This document shows, one piece after another, positions 10,534 through 21,240 of a stretch of DNA of 64,000 bases. The notes beneath the pieces were generated by a model that searched no databases, had not been told where the DNA came from, and saw only the letters and a program-made list of their open reading frames with translations. Positions within the stretch are counted from its first letter, which is position 1; each line of letters starts with the position of its first letter. The translations under genes and the position numbers were made by a program. This DNA is from Salvia splendens (taxonomy: Eukaryota; Streptophyta; Magnoliopsida; Lamiales; Lamiaceae). The stretch spans positions 10,207,968-10,271,967 of the forward strand of contig NC_056051.1 in assembly GCF_004379255.2 (NCBI RefSeq). Reading direction: 5' to 3'.

Positions 10534-11765
10534 TTAGGGCAAATGTTGAAGAAGATAGAGAAGCAACTATGGCTGGATTCTTATGTGGGCTGAATAGGGA
10601 GATTGCAAATATTGTAGAGCTTCAACACTATGTGGAGTTGGAGGACATGGTTCATATGGCCATGAAGGTGGAGGGACAATTGAAGAAGAAGGGAACAATC
10701 CAAAAGAATTTTTCAACAAGTTCTCATTCTTCAAGGACAAAAGAGTGGACTTCATCCAAATCCAATTTTGGGGCAGGTTCTAAACCCCAAAATGAAGCGT
10801 CGACATCCAAGTCCAAAGAATTTGAGAAGGGTAAAGGTATCAAATGTTTAGAGATATCAAATGTTTTCGTTGTCAAGGTGTTGGACACATTGCATCTCAA
10901 TGTCCAAACAAAAGGGTGATGATTTTGAAGCCAAATGGAGAGATAGAATCTGAAAGTGAACGTGAAGATGATGATGATGAGGAGGAGGATAAACAATTGG
11001 AGAAGATTGGACCAGAACATGGAGAACTTTTGGTCGTTCGAAGGGCTCTAAACATGCAAAACAGAAATGATGATCAACAAAGGGAGAACATCTTCCACAC
11101 AAGGTGTTTGGTCCAAGGTAAACTTTGCATAATGATTATTGATGGTGGTAGTTGTGCAAATGTTGCAAGTTCTGAAATGGTGGTAAAGTTGAGCTTAACA
11201 ACGGAAAAACATCCTAATCCGTACAAGCTACAATGGCTTAATGAATGTGGAGAAATTCGAGTGACTAAGCGAGTTCTAATTTCGTTTTCAATTGGCAATT
11301 ATAAAGATGATGTTCTTTGTGATGTTCCAATGCATGCTAGTCACATTCTTTTGGGGAGGCCATGGCAGTTTGATCGTAGAGTGACTTATGATGGATTTCA
11401 CAACCACTACACCTTCAAGCACAACAACAAGTCTATCATGCTTGTCTCTTTGGCACCTCAACAAGTTCAAGAAGATCAACAGAAATTATCTCAAGTAAGG
11501 AGAGCTCGTGAGGTTGAGAGAAAAAAAAGCGAGGGCATTGAAAAAGAGTCGAGTGAAAAGAGTCGAGAGAAAAGTAAGAATGAGGGAAAAGAAAAAAAGA
11601 ATTTCTATGTGAGAGCAAAAGAAATAAAGAGTGCAATAGTTAAAGAAAAGAGTGTTTTCATCTTAATATACAAAGAGTCTTTGTTTACCACTAACGAATT
11701 AACCACTTCTTTGTCAAGTACTTTTGTGATGGACCTTGGATTTTGTGATGTGAAGGTTGCACCAT
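10518..11765 (+). pseudogene. Ty3/gypsy gag C-terminus, zinc knuckle and aspartic protease
   Basis: Continues the gag frame broken by A1 (ANVEEDREATMAGF, ELQHYVELEDMVHMAMKVE). A partial repeat of atcaaatgttt near 10842-10868 shifts the frame just before the CCHC knuckle CFRCQGVGHIASQC. Downstream is a retropepsin with active site IIDGGSCANVAS (DGG in place of the usual DSG or DTG) and the second-half motif HILLGRPWQFDR. A Lys/Glu-rich tail follows. The natural link to RT is gone: coding ends at about 11765, where a LINE 3'UTR scrap begins. In an intact element gag packages RNA and the protease processes Gag-Pol. Confidence 0.85.
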
Positions 11766-11832
11766 GTTAATTGTAATAGAATAGTGAAGAGTACATTGAT
11801 GACCACTCTAGTTGGTAGGGAGGCCCTCGTTG
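11766..11832 (+). repeat. B-type LINE 3'UTR scrap (B4)
   Basis: Sixty-seven bases closely matching the B1 3'UTR at about 44835-44900 (tgttaattgtaatag; gatgaccactctagttg; ggccctcgttg). Neither the terminal stem-loop nor a poly(A) is present, and it passes straight into gypsy LTR sequence. It is therefore a broken remnant. Confidence 0.7.
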
Positions 11833-12306
11833 GAGCAACCAAAATGAAGAGTCATTTTAAGTTACTTTTTGAGTTAAATAAGTGACTTTAGATGTCCTAA
11901 AGTCACACCAATAGTTTAGGAGTTACTTTTCACTTATTATGAGTCATTCTAAAGGTCTTAAGTTGTACTAATTATATGAGACTTTCAAGAGTCCATTCTA
12001 GCCTATAAATAGGCTTGTAAGCATGTCATTTGAGGACACCATTGATCAAATACGAAAATAGACTTTGTCTTGTGAGTTGAATTCTCTTTGTAGAGTTTTT
12101 CACTTATTTGGAACTTATCAAGATACTTTGAGCAAGTTCTTGTGGTGTTCAACCATACCGAGGTTCTTGGCTAATCATATAGCCAACGGGTCGAGGTTTT
12201 CCAAGCTCTGGAAGTGGATCAAACCAGATTATCAATCAAGGGAGTCCGCTGCCAAACCTTATACGTGGGGTTCTTGGATCAATATATCCAACGGGTCCTT
12301 CGTCCT
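11833..12306 (+). repeat. Truncated gypsy LTR, left copy
   Basis: Non-coding sequence closely matching the reverse complement of about 61084-60607. It has a TATA box at 12004 and downstream text up to the ccttcgtcctatccca junction. The upstream half present in the right copy is missing. The orientation is the same as the preceding gag/protease, but no pol lies between them, so the element is internally deleted or rearranged. Exact LTR ends (TG...CA) cannot be fixed. Confidence 0.7.
12004..12011 (+). promoter_or_regulatory. LTR TATA box
   Basis: TATAAATA inside cctataaataggc. The same octamer is at the equivalent place in the right LTR (60914-60921, minus). It is probably the core promoter of the gypsy element. 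Confidence 0.6.
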
Positions 12307-13215
12307 ATCCCATTCCGCCGGTGCCAGCTTTTCCGGTGACGGCTCCGGTGGTTGTGCCACGGGGGCACGGTCTTCCATGCGTGCATCAGCCTCAAGGTGG
12401 AGGTATGTAGCACATGGTATTGCTTGTGAGTACAAATTGTCATTTTTCCCATTTGGAGCAACACCTTCTTCCCCATGCAAAGTGGTCTTTGTCTCTACCT
12501 CTTTTTGCAAGTCACATGATTCCAACACATCACATGCCACCCCATCATCTAGCCTAGGACCCATGTGATGTATTGTACTTGCACCGGTTGGGTGGTGGTC
12601 CAGCTCACTCCGGCTCGCCGGCGCCGGCGAAATTCCGGCCACCTCCTCGGAGTTGAGCATTTCCATTGCAATCTTCTTCTTCTTTTCTTCCATCTTTGCT
12701 GTCGACTCCTTCATCGGCTCAACTACCTCCCGGATACCGGATTTGACTGGTGGGTCCACTAGGTCATCGTCCGAGATTCCGGCAGCAAAATACCGTTCAT
12801 GGTCGAGAAGGAGTAAGTGACCCGTAGCTGCTTCGAAGGGGCCCGGCCTCGCCATTTGAGCAAACGTTCTCATCGTATACCCATCGGAAGGCTGCTCTCC
12901 TTCCGGCGACGCCGTCTCCTCATTATTTTTCCCGGTGAGTAGCTCCTCGGCCATTTCGAAGATCATTTTTTTCTTGATTCGACTAATCCCCGAAATAGTC
13001 TCACGGCCTGTGCGTTTCAGCTCACGTCGGCCTCTCTCAGGGAAAGGAGTCCCGGCCCTCTTCGTCTTTGGCCGTGGGATGAAAGGGAGACTCCGTTCTG
13101 GCGAGCGGGGTGATTGGATCGTGTGAGATGAAACTGTAGCAGCCTCAACCGCCGGTTCTCCGCCGGCCTTCACCATAGTCGTGGCTGAAGATTACATTTC
13201 ACCTCCCTCAACGGG
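12307..13215 (-). pseudogene. ORF1-only (B-type) LINE, 5' fragment of ORF1 (B3)
   Basis: A minus-strand reading frame from the ATG at 13176, open through about 290 LINE codons, then running into LTR sequence at 12307. Motifs shared with B1 and B2 include KKKMIFEMAEELL, FAQMARPG, NSEEVAGISPAPASRS, MGPRLDDGVACDVLESCD and PEPSPEKLAPA. A short leader (gagggaggtgaaatgt) matches the B1 leader at about 42523. The fragment stops before the DUF4283-like domain. The upstream flank is the pararetrovirus remnant and the downstream flank is the gypsy LTR. No target duplication is seen. Confidence 0.75.
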
Positions 13216-13235
13216 GAGGGAGGGAGAGTGGATGA

Positions 13236-13320
13236 TATCAGGTTTAAATTCTTTATTACAAGTTATGACCATAGTACTTCTAGTAGGTGAGGTATGGGGG
13301 TTTTGAAAGTCCAATTTCAT
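13236..13320 (-). other. Start of a second ORF overlapping the movement-protein-like stop
   Basis: The TGA that ends the movement-protein-like frame overlaps an ATG (ATGA, 13320-13317). The new frame is open for about 28 codons before sequence identity changes to LINE B3 near 13236-13215. Such a stop/start overlap is typical of compact pararetrovirus-type genomes. The product cannot be named. Confidence 0.4.
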
Positions 13321-14195
13321 TCTGAAGTGCTATGCATATCAGAGCAAGAGGCTCTACTACTTTCATAGATAAAACTCCTGCTATTTCTGGAATTTGAGAA
13401 AGAATTTGTTCTATCAAATTTGACTATTACAGTTCCATCAGGTTCTTCAATGATATCTGATGGTTCAGTTTTCTCTATATTTCTAGGGGCTTGTGGGCCT
13501 TTTATGATAAACAAACTTGGAATTGTAATCTCATTCCATTTAAGTCTTTTAGGAGTATAGGTGGTAGGTTGTTCAGCATCAACCTGTAAGAGGATGGTTT
13601 CTCCTTTTGAGAAAGGATTCTTGCTGAATTTAGGATTTAAGTTTGAAGACATAAGTCTAAGATAGACCCTAAACATAATTGCAAAATTTTTACATTCATG
13701 AAACTCATCTCCTTGTATTTGGACATCAAGGATGAGAGACTCAAGAATCATGCGATCTGTAAGGTCTACAGAGAATATAGATGTTTGAACCATCGCTAAA
13801 ATAGATGTTTTATATTTTTTGAGTCTTCCATCTCTTAGAGTAATATATATGGGAGAATCAACTCCTATGTGAACCAAGGGTTTGACAGCAATTTGAGCAA
13901 GACCAAAATGGGCATATCTATACTTTTGTTCCCTGTATCTTTTTATAGATTCTCTATTAAGGAGGGGAAAACTTTCCGATTTTTGCAACATGCTTCTAGT
14001 TTCTTCATGAGTTCTTGTGGAAAAGGCAGTTTTAAAATCAATGAGACCTATATCATAAAAATTTTCTACTTTTTCTTTAGGAATAGTCCAATTTGAATAA
14101 TCAATAGGGGCATGAATCTCGCTACTTTAAACAATATTTTTGTCATTCTTATTTTTAGTACTGGATCTTAAAAGATTTCTAAATCTACTGGCCAT
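13317..14195 (-). pseudogene. Endogenous pararetrovirus movement-protein-like remnant
   Basis: On the minus strand, an ATG at 14195 opens a frame broken by a TAA at 14129-14127 after 22 codons. The same frame then runs open to the TGA at 13319-13317, with 224 codons after the first internal Met at 13991. The spacing of hydrophobic strands and the conserved Leu-Arg-Asp and Val-Asp-Leu-Thr type turns resemble the 30K-superfamily movement protein of Caulimoviridae-like elements. In a virus this protein would line plasmodesmata for cell-to-cell spread. The sequence is AT-rich, unlike the neighbouring LINEs. It is bounded by LINE pieces on both sides. The assignment is from overall resemblance only; a related LTR-element ORF is the main alternative. 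Confidence 0.5.
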
Positions 14196-14418
14196 ATATA
14201 AAAAAAGGGATAAAGACATGGATTAGGAATTGGTTTAGATGGGAGAAACTGGTCGCAGGGGAACACTATGCGTGGAACACCTAGACATAAGGCTTTCCAA
14301 CCGTCTTATAAGCTTACCAGAGCTGAATTCCAACGTTTCTCTTACCAAACTTACTCCTAAGATCAATCTTATCATCTATGTTTTAAATATTAGGTCAGTT
14401 GAATTTAAAAGATTACTA
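14196..14418. other. Unassigned stretch between pararetrovirus remnant and LINE D
   Basis: AT-rich, with no long ORF. It could be the leader of the remnant upstream of its first ATG, or older host DNA. It contains a 30-codon plus-strand ORF (about 14269-14361) that I do not recognise. LINE D begins abruptly at about 14419 with no visible target duplication. Confidence 0.4.
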
Positions 14419-16954
14419 ATGAACATGTCGGTGCGTTTAACACCTCGATATATGGGCAAGCCCAAGTAAAGGAAAGGGAAGGTACCTTGAGTGAAGCCTC
14501 CTTCCAAATGAATTGATCTTGCCCAATCTTCATGTATCTCGACAATATAGAAATTGCTCTTGGCTAGGTTGATTTGCTGGCCCGAAACCACCGCATAATC
14601 TTCGAGGCATGATCTAAGGCGCCTAATAGAGGGCGCAGCCGCTTGGGTGAATATGATGATGTCGTCGGCATAGGCTAGGTGACTTATCTCCATGCAGTGC
14701 CGAGCCAACTTGAAAGACATCTCTTTGTGCCCCAAAATGAGTTTATCAAGCGCCCTTGAGAGGTATTCCACCGCGATCACGAACAGGGCCGGGGATATGG
14801 GGTCACCCTGTCCGAGGCCACGGGTAGATTTGAAAATCCCAAGGGGGCGCCATTGATTAGCACCGAGAACCTGCATGTGCCGATACATCTTTCAATGAGG
14901 GAAATCCAGGCCTCCAGAAAACCCATCCGACGTAGGACCTTGATGAGAAACGGCCACTGAACGCGGTCATATGCTTTAGCCATGTCGATTTTAAGGGCTA
15001 CATTCGGGGCCGGCGCGCACCTTGGTAACTCGTGGAACATCTCCTGGGCGAGGAGGACATTGTCGTTCAAAAGGCGTCCTTTCACGAACCCACTTTGGTT
15101 TGGAGCAATGACACGGGGGAGAAAAGGGGTTAACCTTTTTGTGAGGACCTTTGTGATTATCTTGTTGATTACATTACACAGGCTGATGGAGCGGTAGTCC
15201 CCCCACGATTCGGGTGTGAGCTTCTTGGGGATTAGGACTATGCTCGTTACCGTGACACTCATGGGAAGGAACGCCCCAAGGAAGAATTGTCTAACCGAAT
15301 TTTCACCACATCGTGTCCCATGATATCCCAACACGATTAGTAGAAGGTGGCCGTGAAGCCATCCGGCCCTGGCGCACTATTTCCGGATTTATCAAACACA
15401 GCTCGCTTAATTTCGTCCCCTTCGGGTGGCTTAGGGAGATCCCGAAGTAGATCCGAGGATGGGAGTTGGTGGATCAAGTCAAGATCTAGCTCACCTAGGA
15501 TCGGGGGCGTGGGGGCAAGAAGGTTTTTAAAGAATTCAACCGCCGTGTTCTTGATCTCTTCTTCCCCGTGACTTCGTGCCCATTCACCGAGACCTTATGT
15601 ATGCGTAACCGTATCCTCTTCTGTTTGACCCAGCTCTGGTAGAATCTCGTGTTCTTGTCGCTTTCTGGCGCCAGTAGTCCTCCTCCATTTTGAGGAGAAG
15701 GATATATTGAGCAATATGCTTGTTCACCAAGGCTCTATTCGCGGGCGAGGGGTTCGCCTCAAACTCACACTGGGCCGCGACCACATTGTCCTCCATTTCC
15801 CTTAGATTGGAATGTATGTTCCCGAATACTTTCTTATTCCACTGCTTGAGTATTTTCTTGGTTCTCGCAAGCTTAAGCTGGAGGTTGAGCAGCCCCACAG
15901 CCTCAGTGGTTTGCGTCCAAGCTTCTCGTACAAGATCCAAGAAGCCCTCATGACGGATCCACATATTTTGGAATCTCAAGGCCTTCCCTCCGGTATATCG
16001 TTGTGTCCCGCAGCCCCTAGCCAGAACCGGGCCATAATCCGACGCAATCCGTGGAAGGTTGGTGACTCGCGTCGCCTCAAAGATTTGTGGCCAAGCTTCA
16101 CTAACCAAAACTCTATCAAGCCTTTCCAAGAGGCCATTCTTCGCCCATGTGTAAGCCAACCCGTCGAACCCGGGGTCGAGGAGTCTACAGTCCTCAATTG
16201 CCTCGGCGAAATCAATCATCTCGGCTTGTCGGTTGGTGTTGCTGCCGACCCTTTCTTGTGGGGATAAGATAGTGTTAAAGTCCCCTCCGACGATCCAAGG
16301 GGTGCCCTCAGAGATGGCCGGGATTACCCTTAGCTTATCCGAGAGGTGTTGTCTCTCCGTCCTTGTGCACTTGGCGTAGACGGTTGAGACCAAGATGTGG
16401 CTTGCGAGGCGTGGGGATGAAAAGCGGCCATGCAGCACCTGGTCCGAGTCATCCTCCACGACGAAGTTTGCACCCTCCTCAACAAAAATCCAAATTTTCC
16501 CGTTAGAATTTGAGCGTTTGAAAGCCAACCCCAAAGCCCTAGAGAATCGCTCCGGGTTAGGGCTTGTGAGTGGCTCCGTTATTGCAAGAACATGAACATG
16601 AGCGTTTGAAAGCCAACCCCATTAGTGGCTTGGGAGTTGATATCAGGGAGCTTTCACTTCCTAGGAGGTCGCAGGTTCGAATCCTAGGAAGTGCAGATTT
16701 GGGGATTAATTTCTCCTTGGGCCTGTGGGCCCAGAATGACAACGAAGCGCACCTACGGGGTAAGACGCTTCACCTCCAACTGTTAGGTCGGGGGTCCGAG
16801 TCACATCGGAGGGTAGATGGGGAACCATCGTCGATCCTCCTATTAAAAAAAAATAAAAAATAAAAAAAAAAAAAAAAATTAATCTCTTTAGAACGTTTTG
16901 GGTAGGCGAATTTGCAATACCCCTAACGTTCCAAAACATGAAATTACATGACAT
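14419..16954 (-). pseudogene. LINE D ORF2: endonuclease and RT (inverted part)
   Basis: The ATG at 16954 lies 2 nt after the ORF1 stop. After MSCNFMFWNVRGIANSPTQNVLK the frame is interrupted by SINE-1. The endonuclease resumes at about 16600-15584 (FKRSNSNGKIW, GGDFNTILS, SDYGPVLARG, where SDH has become SDY). RT pieces lie at 15334-14777 and 14888-14419 (SIVLIPKKLTPESWGDYRSISL, FVKGRLLNDN, KIDMAKAYDRVQWP, AYADDIIIFTQAA). Several frame changes separate these blocks, so no protein would be made. Confidence 0.85.
16620..16878 (+). mobile_element. tRNA-derived SINE-1 inserted in LINE D ORF2
   Basis: About 260 bases with no LINE match. It has an A-box-like TGGCTTGGGAG (16626-16636), a perfect B box GGTTCGAATCC (16674-16684), a non-coding body and an A-rich tail (about 16845-16878). 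It splits ORF2 after NVLKRLI. Just upstream, gagcgtttgaaagccaacccc (16593-16619) repeats endonuclease sequence at about 16512, a local duplication that hides any target duplication. About 25 bases of ORF2 are missing at the site. It is a SINE rather than a tRNA gene because the acceptor halves do not pair. Confidence 0.65.
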
Positions 16955-16956
16955 AA

Positions 16957-17740
16957 TTAACATTGAGGAGTCGTACCCGGCGGGTGTGAAGACCCCCCTT
17001 GGAATTCAATGATTTGATGATCATACACTCCTTGGTTCGTCACGGTCTCCAAGGGAAGGTTGGTGGCGCCACCCGTATCCATGTCGGCCCGTGCACCCAT
17101 CTCAGCGCATTCAAAATCATCATGTCCACCGTCCTCATACTCTTCTTCTCCCATGAGGGAGTAAAATTGGTTAGTGCTCATGTGATTCCCCATTACTTGG
17201 TCTAAACCTTTTGTCCCAGAGGGCTAGGACGCAAAGTCTTTTGAGCCTTGGGTTGGCGGTGCAAGCTTCCCGTCCCGGTTGGTAGACACAAGCTTTGCTT
17301 CACCCGACGTCGCATCTTCTCGGGGGTAGATGAATGGCTTGAATCCTTTATGGTGTCGTGCGGCCTCTCGACCGTGCTGGTCTCCTCCCGCGAGGTGGAG
17401 CCCCGAAGGGGGCTCGTTGTGTCCATGCAATTCTCCCAAGATGTCCGGACCTTGCCATGATGTTTCTCCGGACTTATGTCCACTTGCTTTGAGGTTTGAT
17501 CGATCTCCTTCGTAATTCTTTTTCTTTCCTTGGCGCTTCCATTCATTGGGGTTGGGATCATTCTTCGCCGTGTCTTGCTTGCCTTTCGTGCCCTGTCCCT
17601 TGGGGTGTGCCTGTTTTGGGGGAGCGTTGTTATAGTTTTTTTTGCCGGCCGTTCCCTCTTACCCGTCGCATAACAGACGTCACTCTTGTGGCCAACATGT
17701 TTGCACTCTTGGCAATAGGATGGGATCTTGTCCCAACGTA
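16957..17740 (-). pseudogene. LINE D ORF1, C-terminal part
   Basis: Minus strand. The knuckle block VRWDKIPSYCQECKHVGHKSDVC (about 17740-17670) is followed by a basic linker in a shifted frame, then the C-terminal block NHMSTNQFYSLMGEEEYEDGG and IIEFQGGSSHPPGTTPQC, ending with TAA at 16959-16957. Everything N-terminal of the knuckle is absent: the element is truncated at 17740, where the direct ORF2 piece begins. Confidence 0.8.
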
Positions 17741-18284
17741 CTCCTTTGGAGGAAGGCTTACTCTCATCAAGAGTACGCTCGAAGCGGTGCCCCTCCACAT
17801 CTTCCAAGCCATCGAGACAACCTCCGGGGCTCTTAAGCAATTGGATCAACAGATGGCTCGGTTCTTCTGGGGGTCAACAAATGAGAGGAAAAAAACACAT
17901 TGGATCGGATGGGATCAGATCTGCCTCCCGACTTCCGAAGGGGGGCTCGGGGTTCGAAAATCCAAAGAAGTACTCCGAGCCTTCAACATCAAGTTATGGT
18001 GGCGATTTCGAGAGCAAAGCTCGCTTTGGGCTAGATATATGAAAATGAAATATTGCAAAAAGACTTCCCCCCTTGCGGCCAACCCCTCCGGGCACAACAG
18101 CCCAACTTGGAAAAGACTCATGCGTGCGAGACATCAGGCGAACCCTCACATTAGATGGGTGGTGGACAAAGGAGAAATCTACTTTTGGGATGACATTTGG
18201 GTGGGCGACTCCACTCTTCGGTCCCTTAGTTTTGACGATAGAGGCGCCCACTCTTCCTTGGTCGAGGACTCGGAGGTTGAGCTC
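17741..18284 (+). pseudogene. LINE D ORF2, RT thumb/connection segment (direct part)
   Basis: Open reading of SFGGRLTLIKSTLEAVPLHI, LKQLDQQMARFFWGSTNE, THWIGWDQICLPTSEGGLG, FNIKLWWRFREQSSLWARY and YFWDDIWVGDS, ending at EVEL. The next residues, QQLHDQAGLPQ, are encoded from 36535 after the nested E-C insertion. Joining gagctc to caacaactcc restores the ORF2 order, which shows where the insertion happened. Confidence 0.85.
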
Positions 18285-20980
18285 TCGTCGGCTCTCTCAA
18301 AAATAACTCCCTATTGCATCGCCGGAAAACACCCACCCATCCCTCACGTCGCCACCCGCCCCTCCACCCTCACCACCCTGTCGGCCACCTCCCAATCCCA
18401 CTCCGCCTGTCACCCCCGGCCCATCCCCGACGAAAGCCACTTCAACGTCGGACTTGGCTCGCGGCTCCCGTCAACCTCTACTCCACGTCTTGGCTATACC
18501 TTGCCGAAGCCCGCCCGGCTGGCCGAAACAATGGGGCAACCGCCGGACCCCGACGAAAAGAGAGACACTCCGGCCCTAAATCCGGATCATTTGCCTGACA
18601 TTGTTCCCGGGGATGAGGAAGCTCGGGTCCTCTCCGATCAGCAAATGGTCTTCCGAGCTGGTGAGGCCGCTTCCCTTCAACGTCCGACCAAATCCATGGA
18701 ACTAAAAATGGCTAAAGCAAAGCTCAAAGCCCGGAAAAGTACGCCGGCGCCTCCTACCAAAGGCAATGGTCGTAAGAGATTTGTCCCGTCTCCGATGCCC
18801 GAGGACAAGCAACTAAGGAAGAAGATAAACTTCGGTGAGGAGGAAGGACCTTCGGTGAGGAGGAAGAGGAAGTGGAGCATTGGAATGAATGTGAAGAAGA
18901 GTTCGATGGCCCCAACGGTAGAACCGTGCCGGAAGGAGGCGGCTCGCCGGAAACTGCTGCTCCCGCCGTCGAGCTTATGACCGTTTCCGGTGAAGTCCCC
19001 TCCCTCCACAATCCCCAGCCAAGACTTGCTAGGTCACGTGAAGCACAAGCTGCCCCATGTGCTATCCTTGCCCCATTGGAAAGTGGAAAAGCAAACCTAC
19101 CTAATCTGGAGGCTGGGACAAAAGTTGACTTTGAAAGCACTAATCCACCTTTCCTACCTAAGCCATCAGGTACAAAAGCAAACTTGCCTAAAATGATAGC
19201 AAGTACAAAAGCCCCCCTTGAAAGTGCCCCCCCCCCCCCCCTTTCCCCTCTAACATGGCACGAGTTGCATCGTTTGGATCCCCACCAAGGAACCCAAAAC
19301 TAGATGAGATCCTTCATCTTGCAGCGTTGGACTCGGTGGAAACGCTCGATGCAGCGGCGGCGCAGCCTCTCCGTGCCGGAAACCTACCGACGGCCAGTCA
19401 CAAACCACCGGAGTTCCCCCCAAAACTCTTAGGGATGCATGCAAAGTGTCACACACACACCTTGGAATGGGAGTGGGGCATCTCTTGAGGACTTCCCCCC
19501 TCTCGAACGAGGACGAACTAGCAAGATCCGAGCTACGTTTGAGGCCAGCCCGGAACATTATTGTGTGGAGCTCGGCCAGCCGCGACCTAAGGCGAACCCT
19601 AACGCCAACCGAGAAAAGCTTATTATCGAGACAACGAACAAGGCCACGCCTAGTGCCGAGATGGGCGTATTGACAAGAGAAACACCAACACCCAACGATA
19701 CGCCAATGGATGATGCCGAGAAGATCCACACCGAGAATGAAGAGGCCGAGAAGGTCCACACCGAGAAAGGAAAAGCCGAACTGCCGAGAATGGAAAAGCC
19801 GAGAAGGGTACACAACGACAACGATGGTGCCGAGAAGATCCACACCGAGAATGGAAAAGCCGAACACAACAACCCGAAGAGAAAAGGAAATACACCTAAG
19901 CCCTCGGCGAATGCCGCAACACAAGGGCCAAATGAAGTTACTCAACATGGGGGGTAGAAGCTACCCCGGGGACCTCGGCGTGGCCGAAATCGATGGCGGA
20001 CTTGCTTAAGGGTACTTCCGTCGGGCTCGGCGAGTAACACGCTACATGGCGGGGGTGATGGCACCTCAAGCCACCCCGGCCGGCCGAAAACGATGGCGGA
20101 CATGCTTAAAGGCTCGACTGACCCTAACGGCCCTCAAGCCTTTGAGCCGGATAAGCTTCAGAACATTGGATTTGCTTCAGTGTCCGACGGCATCCCGGCC
20201 ATCTACTTCTCCGGAGCGGAAACTCAAAAGCTTGCTGAGAGCTGGGACACGCCATTGTGGGTAAGTTCTCTCACTCTATCCCTACCGGACTGCAAATCCA
20301 AAAGACTCTCGATAATATTAAACTCCGGTGTGGATTCAGTTGGAAGTACATTAATGCTAAACATATTCTCATTCAATGCGAGGACTTGGCGGACTATGCC
20401 CGAATCCTTGGAGGCCCAAGGGGTACGCCCGTATGGCTCATTGACCGTCACCCGATGAGGGTCTTCAAATGGTCCCCGGACTTTGATGCATACTGCGAGT
20501 CCCCCATTGCGGCAATTTGGTGCAACCTAATTGGCCTCCCCATTCATCTTTTCGACCAATCCGCCTTATTCGCCATCGGCAAGCTTCTCGGCACTCCAAT
20601 ACAGATTGATCGAGCCACGGCAAACAAGACTCGGCTTTCATTTGCCCAAATTTGCGTCGAGATAGACATCACAAAAACCGCCTACCGAAGAGATAATCCT
20701 TGACCTTGGTGGGCGAGAAACAGTGCAGCGGGTCCGATGGGACAAGATACCATCATATTGTCAAGAATGTAAACACGTCGGCCATGCAAGTGCGGTGTGC
20801 TATGCGACGGGCAAGAAGGAACGGCCGCCAAAGAGAAACTACCACAACGGCCCGCCTAAACAGTCACAACCCGAGAGACAAACCGAGAAGGGGAAGCAAG
20901 ATACGGGGAAGAATGCCCCCAGCTCCAATGAATGGAAACGTTATGGGAAGAAGCAAGGCAAGGCCGGTGATCGACCAACA
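18285..20980 (+). mobile_element. LINE E, 3'-truncated, fused head-to-tail to LINE C
   Basis: Starts with a short filler (tcgtcgg), then from 18294 is co-linear with C (21004 on): leader, then ORF1 up to the TCGACCAA at about 20978, just after the knuckle region. It has no ORF2, 3'UTR or poly(A). It joins C through about 25 bases of unmatched filler. No remainder of E follows C's poly(A); host element D does. E therefore shares one insertion site with C. It differs from C by a 110-base internal deletion near 18860, several indels and a longer C tract. Confidence 0.75.
18531..20980 (+). pseudogene. LINE E ORF1 (truncated, frameshifted)
   Basis: ATG at 18531 (MGQPPDPDEKRDTPA). The KSTPAPPTKGNGRKRFVPS and EDKQLRKKINFGEE motifs are present. 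A deletion near 18860 shifts the frame. A run of 15 C (19227-19241) precedes another frame change, and further single-base changes lie at about 19425, 19956, 20022, 20242 and 20676. The DUF4283-like block (FSHSIPTGLQIQK, INAKHILIQCEDLADYAR, RHPMRVFKWSPDFD) and the knuckle (CQECKHVGHASAVC) are readable in pieces. The frame ends at a stop in the E/C junction filler. Confidence 0.85.
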
Positions 20981-21240
20981 TTTTGATCAGTCCTCTCTAA
21001 ACCCTCTCAAAAATAACTCCCTATTGCATCGCCGGAAAACACCCACCCATCCCTCACGTCGCCACCCGCCCCTCCACCCTCACCACCCTGTCGGCCACCT
21101 CCCAATCCCACTCCGCCTGTCACCCCCGGCCCATCCCCGACGAAAGCCACTTCAACGTCGGACTTGGCTCGCGGCTCCCGTCAACCTCTACTCCACGTCT
21201 TGGCTATACCTTGCCGAAGCCCGCCCGGCTGGCCGAAACA

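Larger units (their letters stand above)
14419..17740 (-). mobile_element. LINE D, inverted 5' segment (twin-priming structure)
   Basis: A minus-strand piece running from the C-terminal part of ORF1 (17740) through ORF2 to the RTDMF motif in the RT region (14419). Next to it at 17741 the same element continues on the plus strand from SFGGRLTLIKS, which lies about 25 codons downstream of RTDMF in ORF2. An inverted 5' half against a direct 3' half, with a small deletion between them, is the known twin-priming signature. The 3' half continues at 36531 after the nested insertions and ends in poly(A) at 37582. Confidence 0.8.

Noticed and set aside
14269..14361. Small 30-codon plus-strand ORF left of LINE D
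   Set aside because: No recognisable motif and short enough to arise by chance; left as unassigned sequence.
16674..16684. Perfect B box suggesting a tRNA gene
   Set aside because: No acceptor stem or anticodon arm can be folded, and the unit ends in a poly(A) inside LINE ORF2, so it is a SINE. The same holds for the head at 42877-42948.
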